From Hepsetus odoe (taxonomy: Eukaryota > Chordata > Actinopteri > Characiformes > Hepsetidae): a DNA stretch of 64,000 nucleotides. Position 1 is the first letter of the stretch; each line of letters begins with the position of its first letter. A program made the translations under genes and the position numbers. Below the pieces are notes generated by a model, which made no database searches, was not told the origin of the DNA, and saw only the letters and a list, made by a program, of their open reading frames with translations. The stretch covers positions 3,725,729-3,789,728 of the forward strand of contig CM029386.1 of assembly GCA_017165825.1 (NCBI GenBank). Reading direction: 5' to 3'. Positions 59,401 through 64,000 of the stretch are shown here, piece by piece.

Positions 59401-60891
59401 GCCGTGGGTTGTTATTCAACAGATAGCCCTCCATCTTCCCCCTGTAGGCCTCCTTTGCCAGATGGATGCCTCTCCTCAGGTTAGCTCTGGCAGTGCTGTA
59501 CAGTGAGCTGTCCCCACTCCTGAAGGCTGAGTTTTGCACTCTTATTAGGTCCTGAACATCTCTCGTCATCCAGGGTTTCCTGTTTGGAAAAACCCGGACA
59601 CGTTTGTTTACAGACACGTTCTCTACACAGCTCCTTATGTAGAAGGGGACAGTCTCTGTGTGTGTCTCCAGGTCCTGATGTTCAAAGATGTTCCAGTCAG
59701 TACGAGCAAAGCAGTCTTGTAACTGAAGGAGGGCGTTTCTAGGCCAGGTTTTAATGGTCAGTGTCTTTGGGTGTATTTGTTTCCTTTGTGGAGTGTAGGC
59801 CGGGATCAGGAGCAGTGAGAGGTGATCAGATTGTCCCAGGTGGGGGAGGGGTGTTCCTCTATAGGCATGCTTAATGTTGGAGTAAACATGATCCAGTGTC
59901 TTTTCCCCCCTAGTAGGACACTTCACATGCTGATAGAAATTAGGGAACACTGTCCGAAGGCATGCTTGATTAAAGTCCCCCGCTATTATGTGAACACCGT
60001 CAGGATGAGCCCGCTGTTGTTTGTCTAATATGCGTTGAAGCTGGCTTAGCGCTGAGCTAACATTAGCATCTGGCGGGATATAAACAGCAGTAACGATGAT
60101 CACTGTTAGCTCCCTCGGCAGATAGAACGGTCTGCACTGGACAGACATGGCCTCTAGGTCCGGCGAGCAGTGGCTAGATTTCTAAAGCACAAGAATATAA
60201 CTTAAACTCGCTTTAACTCTTAAACACTTTGTTCCATCCAGTCATTAACACTCTGAGTGGGTGAGGGGAAGGGGGGGTGACATGCATCACTAGTCAGTCA
60301 AATTTTGAATTTTATGATTAATGTTTTCCACAAATTATTAACTATTAACTATTCTAGAAAGAAAAAACTTTTTTTCATTTAATTCTGTTTGTGTAATTTT
60401 ATTCCTGTCTCTGCACTGCCCACTGCAGTCATGATGAAGATGGATTCCTTTTCTCAATTTTGGTTCTTCCCTGCCCTGTTACACATTTTCTCCTTTTGAG
60501 TTTTAGTTTCTAATTTACATTTATGTTTACATTCACTGCATTTAGCAAACGCTCTTATCCAGAGCGACTTCCAATTCCTGATTACAGGGACAGTCCCCCT
60601 GGAGCAAGTTCTTGATCCATAGGTCTTGTAGGCGAGTACCCTACCACTAGACCACTGTCACACTTTTTCTCAGTTTTTCTTTGTGCTTTCTGGAAGATTT
60701 TCAGTGGTGTGTGATCTTAAAGATGAGGGTCAGGGATGAAGACTACTGTTGTAAAGACTGTTGTATAAATATGTCGTGTTGAACTGCAGATCAGCTCTGA
60801 AATTATGAACTGTTAAAAAGACACTTTTCAATAAATCTTAACTGTGTTTCTATTTAGTTCTGTTTGATTCTGAATGATAAATAAAGTGTAT

Positions 60892-60930
<39 letters not shown>

Positions 60931-61760
60931 AGATTATCTGGTTGTATGATCACAGCTGAAGGCTGTTCTTCTCTGGATTCAGCTCTCAGTTCAAACCCCT
61001 CCCACCTGAAAGAACTGGATCTGACCTACAACCACCCAGGAGAGTCAGGAGTGAAGCTGCTCTCTGCTCAACTGGAGGATCCACACTGCTCACTCAGCTC
61101 ACTCAGGTATCAACAACTGTTCACATCAATCAAACAGTGGATTGAAATACTGAGCCTTGTTAGGTTTCGGGATTTACTGAAGCTGAAATGATCACAGTTC
61201 AGTGCTTGTGGGGAAATGAGGACAGTGATGTTTATCTGTAGGTAAATGTGATACAGTGAGCTGTTGGGATCAGTCACCTTCAAGTTACATTGTGAAGAAA
61301 GAGGAGACATACAGAAAGATTGAAACATTGAGTGTAAACACAGACCACTGAAAGTCCAGCACTAGTGATCAGCACTGTAAAGTTGTTCGATTTCAGATCC
61401 ACAGTTTCACTCTGAGAACAGCATTAAAGTAAAAGTTCAGGTGGAATGGGTGAAGTGAAGAATAGAAAGTGAAATAGAACACCCAGGACTTTTACTCTTT
61501 TAAAGAACTTCACCTAAATGAAGTGTTGAGCTGCACATTCTCACTGTACTGTAACACTCGGTGAGAGTCAGTGTGTGTATGAACATCACTTTCATTTATA
61601 CTCACCAGGAACCTCGTTTTCTTCTTTTCAAGTGTTTAGCTGTGGCTGGGGATCAGAATGTGAACATATGTGATTAACTGGGTGTGTGTGTGTGTGTGTG
61701 TGTGTGTGTTTAGAGCGGAACTTGGAGGGGAGATCAGAATAAGACCAGGACTAAAAAAAT
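44422..61760 (+). CDS. NLR copy D: FISNA-NACHT-LRR gene, nearly intact
   Basis: Plus-strand NLR-C receptor gene. Exons: start 44422-44468, repeat exons 45029-45142 and 47018-47131, FISNA-NACHT 48035-50026, LRR pairs 51234-51407, 54393-54563, 57352-57522 and 60933-61106, and linker 61714-61760. Every junction is phase 2 up to the linker; the visible coding length is 3004 bases (about 1000 residues). No stop or frameshift is seen. The first half of the RING exon with its acceptor is deleted, but a cryptic acceptor inside the old RING (tttctgtag, 48026-48034) keeps the frame. A B30.2 exon is not found before 64000; it is expected about 1 kb or more downstream and may be displaced by the LINE at 62.3-63.8 kb. 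Function as a cytosolic immune sensor is inferred from the family. Confidence 0.82.
44738..44776 (+). pseudogene. Relic of an N-terminal repeat exon (5' half)
   Basis: cattcag followed by GTTGGCAAACTTTCAAAGCA and GAACCTCCAGAGTCC matches the beginning of the repeat exons at 45029 and 47018 (and resembles copy C's KAERPESS). It stops after about 39 bases. Confidence 0.7.
44800..45200 (+). repeat. Tandem-duplicated exon block, copy 1
   Basis: About 400 bases (intron plus exon plus intron) recur at 46800-47195 with over 90 percent match by eye (cataatcagtttatgaggta, attgttcagaggggaaaa, cagcaggacgtctctcggg). It carries the repeat exon 45029-45142. Confidence 0.85.
45029..45142 (+). CDS. NLR copy D repeat exon 1
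   Basis: 114 bases, phase 2-2: CQTFRAEPPEISCVSLRSNN, then LEHLNFNNETISTDKR. Acceptor attccag, donor gtgaga. Confidence 0.82.
45540..46115 (+). mobile_element. Tc1/mariner-like transposase relic
   Basis: Frames resemble a Tc1-type transposase C-terminal half: tggagaagagagggtacc and gcattatgggaaaaactgg, then DVALTRTTYLI, and a QQDNVP segment at 45826-45846 matching the QQDNAPxH catalytic motif. The right end reads gtggctgattggtgtat, a typical terminus. It is inserted between the duplicated exon blocks and heavily mutated. Confidence 0.6.
46116..46535. other. Intron, nothing recognised
   Basis: T-rich intronic DNA of copy D without features I can name. Confidence 0.4.
46540..46668 (+). pseudogene. 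Relic of an N-terminal repeat exon (3' half)
   Basis: gttgagttacttcccatct matches the intron before the duplicated exons. actcaatgcctcaacctcc, aattcaataatgac and the donor gtgagaca then match their second half. Its first half, including the acceptor, is missing. Together with 44738-44776 it shows at least four historical copies of this exon. Confidence 0.7.
46800..47195 (+). repeat. Tandem-duplicated exon block, copy 2
   Basis: Second copy of the block at 44800-45200, offset by about 2.0 kb. It carries repeat exon 47018-47131. Confidence 0.85.
47018..47131 (+). CDS. NLR copy D repeat exon 2
   Basis: 114 bases, differing from 45029-45142 at a handful of sites (I to T and S to C among them): CQTFRAEPPETSCVSLRSNN...ICTDKR. 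Phase 2-2, so the number of copies can vary without shifting frame. Confidence 0.82.
47196..47370 (+). repeat. LTR-like interspersed repeat
   Basis: ggggctggctatttaagccc, a gagtcagtcc region, a polyadenylation-like ttaataaagtcc and a cagcgttaca end. It is related to 52460-52500 and 37490-37520. It inserts right after the duplicated exon block. Confidence 0.45.
47371..48006. other. Intron before the NACHT exon of copy D
   Basis: The end (actatttgcatattattaa) matches the intron next to copy C's RING exon. The family acceptor and the first 75-80 bases of the exon are then missing. Confidence 0.6.
48035..50026 (+). CDS. NLR copy D FISNA-NACHT exon
   Basis: 1992 bases, 664 codons, open throughout. 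Similarity to the RING exon of copy C starts at 48007 (cacctgtggacacac), but the upstream CEIC part is gone. I place the exon start after gtag at 48031-48034 because AG|A CAG TGC keeps frame with repeat exon 2. From the Met at 48138: FISNA about residues 27-92 (VNLFEGFKTQ, LLNRIYTQLYI), Walker A GIAGIGKT 118-125, Walker B FIFDGLDE 191-198, sensor WITSRP 239-244 and winged helix near HLSFQEFLAAL. Compared with B, about 15 extra residues lie after SHFLLTQT. The donor is gtgagt at 50027. Confidence 0.88.
50160..50580 (-). mobile_element. RTE LINE C-terminal fragment
   Basis: The minus frame reads VWFRHVQRRDKDYIRKRMLK, PPGKRKRGR and EEDTEDRKKWR, the end of the RTE RT protein, as at 23078 and 54742. 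It lies in the first LRR intron of copy D. Confidence 0.75.
50581..51180. other. Intron of copy D
   Basis: AT-rich. The last 200 bases resemble the introns before LRR exon 1 in copies B and C (gtaaggctgaattcctcat). No gene. Confidence 0.6.
51234..51407 (+). CDS. NLR copy D LRR exon 1
   Basis: 174 bases: LADHKLTTNSCQTLCSAL, IELDLSNTDLQDSGVELL and KSSHCKLETLR. Acceptor cttacag, donor gtgagg. It joins the NACHT exon as GT|A CTT. Confidence 0.9.
52066..52591. mobile_element. LTR-like element with internal duplication
   Basis: It begins tgtaacggtggcggggtg and ends accgtgaca, giving TGT..ACA-type ends. The paralogous intron near 57120-57150 lacks it. About 50 bases (ggtggcggggtg...gccaggagtcag) occur twice, at 52070 and 52283. 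A cttaaatagccgcccc motif is shared with other repeats here. No coding frame; probably a solo or non-autonomous LTR element. Confidence 0.5.
52670..53370. repeat. LTR-like or unclassified repeat cluster
   Basis: ccaatgaggcacacctgatg and caattaggcacacctgatg occur about 420 bases apart, together with cagtcaggcc and cacgaaccatg in both. This suggests two related fragments back to back, near the LTR-like element at 52066. The poly-C at about 52940 and the many short frames look non-coding. Confidence 0.4.
53487..53696 (+). mobile_element. SINE family C, full length
   Basis: tRNA-like head gtggtctagtggtagggtac, B-box-like ggttcaaatcccac, ttgctccaggggggctgg, and the tail taagtcgctctggataagag...aaatgtaa. 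A 7-base direct repeat atgagtt lies on both sides. It is the reference copy for the truncated members. Confidence 0.88.
53697..54392. other. Intron of copy D
   Basis: Unassigned sequence. The last 100 bases (agaaatctatctctagatag) are shared with other LRR introns of the family. A putative fragment with tgcgcaacccggagttcgatcc near 53880 may be another tRNA-like relic. No gene. Confidence 0.4.
54393..54563 (+). CDS. NLR copy D LRR exon 2
   Basis: 171 bases: LSGCYLGVKTCESLGSDL, LDLSNTDLQDSGVELL and KSSHCKLETLR. Intact, acceptor ttatag, donor gtgagg. Confidence 0.9.
54742..55500 (-). mobile_element. RTE LINE 3' coding fragment
   Basis: The minus frame at 54742-55230: VTKVEEFKYMGSTVQCNGEC, AGWNGWRRV, RPTMLYGLETV, MDRIRNEYIRG and WIGYVQRRDDDYIG. 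A trace of the 5' end (gtcaggaagggcatctgg) is present near 55450. 5' and RT-core parts are missing. Confidence 0.82.
55501..56900 (-). mobile_element. L2-like LINE fragment, antisense
   Basis: The minus frames include HLINCSLSSGIVPLSLKTAA and NLNNYRPA (RT finger region) at 55550-55700, and SVLSDTIILPGDINTLTD (endonuclease GDFN-type motif) at about 56420-56500. Order and content match the L2 ORF at 38585, with large deletions and frameshifts. Confidence 0.72.
57352..57522 (+). CDS. NLR copy D LRR exon 3
   Basis: 171 bases: LSLCNLGIKTCESLGSVL, LDLSNNDLQDSGVELL and KSSHCTLETLR. Intact; the donor gtcaga is weaker than the others and is followed within 25 bases by a LINE tail. Confidence 0.88.
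57545..60170 (-). mobile_element. Rex1-like LINE, near full length
   Basis: Its 3' end is an (AATAG)n tract with ctttattgtcattgtaca at 57545-57605, next to a poly-G run. Two minus frames: 58991-60148 (endonuclease: VTAVYIPPDAN, IAGDFNQACL, SDHLSLLL; start of RT: KAAGPDGIPG) and 57876-58940 (RT: YQFAYRANRSTEDA, FVDYRSAFNTL, GSPQGCVLSPLLY, KYADDTTVVGL, C-terminal PSGRRYRSI). One frameshift near 58960 separates them. It interrupts the intron before LRR exon 4 of copy D. Confidence 0.88.
57618..57634. repeat. Poly-G tract
   Basis: A run of about 17 G within the 3' end of the Rex1-like LINE. Its length is uncertain in assemblies. Confidence 0.8.
60515..60661 (-). repeat. SINE family C, minus orientation
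   Basis: gcatttagcaaacgctctta, tccagagcgacttccaattc and the tRNA-like end accactagaccactgtcac at the right. Slightly deleted in the middle. Confidence 0.8.
60897..60932. repeat. (CT)n polypyrimidine microsatellite at acceptor
   Basis: CT repeats ending tatccag, the acceptor of LRR exon 4. It is the mirror of the GA tracts in copies B and C. Confidence 0.93.
60933..61106 (+). CDS. NLR copy D LRR exon 4
   Basis: 174 bases: LSGCMITAEGCSSLDSAL, HLKELDLTYNHPGESGVKLL and a DPHCSLSSLR end. The donor gtatca is in the same gtat class as copies B and C. Confidence 0.9.
61107..61680. other. Intron of copy D
   Basis: Unique intronic DNA without gene features. Confidence 0.5.
61681..61709. repeat. (GT)n microsatellite at a splice acceptor
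   Basis: GT repeats end two to four bases before the tttag acceptor of the linker exon, as in copies B and C. Confidence 0.93.
61714..61760 (+). CDS. NLR copy D linker exon
   Basis: 47 bases encoding (R)AELGGEIRIRPGLKK followed by T and the donor gtaagt. VDHGG of copies B and C is AELGG here, but GEIRI.PGLKK is kept. The phase-1 exit requires a B30.2 exon downstream; none is seen to 64000. Confidence 0.85.
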
Positions 61761-61779
61761 GTAAGTTCACAGAATTACG

Positions 61780-61781
<2 letters not shown>

Positions 61782-61829
<48 letters not shown>
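61782..61829. repeat. (CA)n microsatellite
   Basis: CA repeat 22 bases after the linker exon donor. Confidence 0.95.
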
Positions 61830-61830
<1 letters not shown>

Positions 61831-62289
61831 CCCTGCTGGAGTCTTCAAATATGTCCAAACTCTAATCGTCTCTGTCTCTCCATCTTTTGGGTCCTACACT
61901 TGGTATCAGGTGCTTCTTTATTTCTACATCAAAAACCATCTTCAGTATTTGGAGTCAGAGCTAATTTTATTTTAGTCTGAACACAGCACCCTGTCCTCCA
62001 GACACTTTTACTTGTGGCTAAAGGACAGGTCTTCTATCTGGTATAACTAACAGTTTGTTGATGTGGAAGGGACGTCTCATGGTGGACTTGGAGACATAGA
62101 AATACCAAAATGCTCCAAACTCTGTTCTTCTGAAACTGAGATTTAGTTTTTATTTCTCTGACCATCCTCCTCACTGTGTCTGCTTCTCAGGGTGCTAAAA
62201 CTTATGACAGATATTTATGTTGTGTTATTTTCGAGAATGTTTTATTTTCAGAGTAAATTTCTACAACAAAAGAAAATAATCTTCTACAT
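61830..62289. other. Intron of copy D, no B30.2 seen
   Basis: Neither strand reads an LDP-WEVEW-type frame. No recognised feature. Confidence 0.5.
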
Positions 62290-63800
62290 CTTTCAGCTTT
62301 TCCTGTTTAAGGGTTGCCACAGCTGATAATCCCTTTCCATTTCTCTTTTCCTCTTTCCTGGCAGCTCCATTTTCAACATCCTTCTCCCAATACAATCCTC
62401 GTCTCCCCTCTGGACATGTGCAAACCAACGCAACCTTGCCTCTCTAACTTTGTCTCCAAGATGTCCAACCTGAGCTTTCTAATCCTGTCCATCCTCGTCA
62501 CACCCAATGAAAATCTAAACATCTTTAACTCTGACACCTCCAGTTCTGCATCCTGTATTTTTTTTTGTCAGTGCCACTGTCTCCAACCTATACAACATAG
62601 CTGGTCTCACTACTGTCCTGTAAACCTTCCCTTTTACTCTCGCTGGTACCTATCTGTCACAAATCACTCAGGGCACTCTTCTCCACCTATTCCAACCTGC
62701 CTGCACTCTCTTTTACCTCTCTTCCACATTCACCATTACTTTGAACTGTTGATCCAAATTTAAACTGTTGAACTCCTCCACCTTTGTCACCTCTACTCCC
62801 TGCATCCTAACCACTTCACTTTCCTCCCTTTCATTCACATTCATGTATTTTGTCATACTCACTTTCATAGACTAGAGCATATCTCCATCTCTCCAGGTTC
62901 TCCTCAAGCTGCTCCCTGCTCTCTCACTACAGATCACAAAATCATCAGCACACATCAGCTTCCCCTGGGGCTCCTGTCTAACCTCATCCGTCAACCTGTC
63001 CATTGCCATTGCAAACAAGGTCTCAACGCTGATCCTTGATATAAATCAACATCTACCTTAAAATCATCTGTCACTCCTTCTGAAGATCTCACCACTGTCA
63101 AACTGCCCTCATATATATCCTGAACTACACTCACATAATTCCCTGCAACAGCTGACTCTCATATGCTTTCTCCAAGTCCACAAACAGAAAGCACAATGCA
63201 ACTCCTGACCTTCTGTACTTCTCCATCAACACCCTCAGAGCAAACATTGCATCTGTAGTGCTATTTATCATGAAACCATACTGCTGTTCACTAATCTTCA
63301 CTTTTCTTAACCTAGCTTCCACTAAGGGGCAGTGGTGGCCTAGCGGTTAGGGTGTTGGCCTTGTGATTGGAGAATCGGGGGTTCGAACCCCTTCCCAATA
63401 GGTTGCCCTGAGGTAACCTTGAGCAAGGTGCCGTCCCCGTCCCGCTCCTCCCTGCGATGGGCTGGCGACCTGTCCAGGGTGTGTCCCCTGTCCTTCGCCC
63501 TGTGTGTGCTGGGTTGGACACCAGCGCGACCCCGTTTGGGACAAGTGGCAGAAAATGGATGGATGGATAGCTTCCACTACTCTTTCCCATAACTTCATGC
63601 TGTGACTTATCAACTTCATCTCTCTATAGTTACTACAGCTCTGTGCATCACTCTTATTCTTGAAAATCGGTACCAGTACACTTCGTGTCCACGCCTCAGG
63701 CATCTTCTCACTTGCCAAGATTGTGTTAAACAATCTGGTCAGACCCAACAAACAGTCATTCTATTCTTCATCCTATTCATTGCTGCCCTTCCTTCCATCT
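62290..63800 (-). mobile_element. RTE LINE, interrupted by a SINE
   Basis: Antisense RTE pieces: tccatctctccaggttctcc and gtctcactactgtcctgtaa (the usual antisense text of this LINE), and EQQYGFM...STTDAMFALRVLMEKY at 63131-63322. After the SINE (63325-63567) it continues to 63800 (SEKMPEAWTRSVLVPIFKNK, RT N-terminus). Lacks the endonuclease part. Confidence 0.8.
63325..63567 (+). mobile_element. SINE family B, full length
   Basis: Head gcagtggtggcctagcggtt, B-box gggttcgaacccc, (GGAT)n tail. A perfect 12-base target-site duplication tagcttccacta is at 63313-63324 and 63568-63579, inside the RTE LINE. Confidence 0.92.
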
Positions 63801-63824
63801 GCCCTCCTTCTTGCTTATTTGCTG

Positions 63825-64000
63825 CACTTAAAGTGAAAGTGACAAGCCTTGTCATTGCGAATTCACAGCACAGCACACAATGAACCACAGTGAAATTGGA
63901 CCTCTGCATTTAACTCATGCACTCAAATACTGTGCAGCGGTGGGTAGCTATTGAAAGCACCCAGGGAGCAGTGACAGGGATGGTACCTTGCTCATGGGTA
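63825..64000 (-). repeat. SINE family A, cut by the window end
   Basis: Minus orientation: tail gtgaaagtgacaagccttgt at the left, then gtggacctctgcat-like body and cacccagggagcagtgacag. The tRNA-like head would lie beyond 64000. Confidence 0.8.

Overview
Host: a teleost fish chromosome, very probably an otophysan such as a catfish or characin (that narrower placing is inference). The grounds are the fish NLR-C (NLRC3-like) gene architecture (FISNA-NACHT, LRR pairs, B30.2), several tRNA-headed SINE families, L2-, Rex1- and RTE-type LINEs, Tc1/mariner relics, and abundant CA/GT microsatellites. No bacterial-style gene, CRISPR array or operon is present. A run of exactly 500 N (20098-20597) is an assembly gap whose true size is unknown.

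Layout. Four members of one NLR family occupy the window, with relics of at least two more. Copy A (minus, 587-2165) shows only its 5' exons; the rest lies to the left of the window, and its helical exon carries a SINE with an in-frame stop. Copy B (minus, 10459-19558) is open from FISNA-NACHT through five LRR/linker exons to B30.2, but its RING finger has a 2-bp frameshift and its 5' exons are missing or lost in the gap. Copy C (minus, 20883-32708) has its 5' exons and a perfect C3HC4 RING fused in one exon to FISNA-NACHT, but has nonsense codons in the NACHT exon and in one LRR exon; its B30.2 falls in the gap. Copy D (plus, 44422-61760) is the cleanest. It has a start exon, two tandem repeat exons, FISNA-NACHT, four LRR exons and the linker exon; its B30.2, if it exists, lies to the right. 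Half of its RING has been deleted. B and C are a segmental duplication of about 10 kb. C and D stand head to head across about 12 kb of repeats.

Between and inside the genes lie mobile elements. These include an L2-like LINE (38.56-41.9 kb, ending in a large inverted repeat), a Rex1-like LINE (57.5-60.2 kb), RTE-type LINE fragments at 16.2-17.2, 23.0-24.7, 26.0-28.4, 42.5, 50.2, 54.7-55.5 and 62.3-63.8 kb, and an antisense L2-like LINE at 55.5-56.9 kb. There are also seven copies of one SINE family, six of them with clear target-site duplications, two other SINE families, two Tc1/mariner relics, and remnants that look retroviral (8.8-9.3 kb; possibly 36-37.4 kb).

How the parts work together: the intact family member would be a cytosolic sensor. 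RING (E3 ligase) and short Ser/Cys-rich N-terminal repeats would act as effector, FISNA-NACHT as the ATP-driven switch, and LRR plus B30.2 as the recognition surface. An interferon-response-like element (TTTCACTTTC) lies upstream of both A and C. The most interesting signal is the RING-FISNA-NACHT fusion and its repeated, independent loss in neighbouring paralogues.
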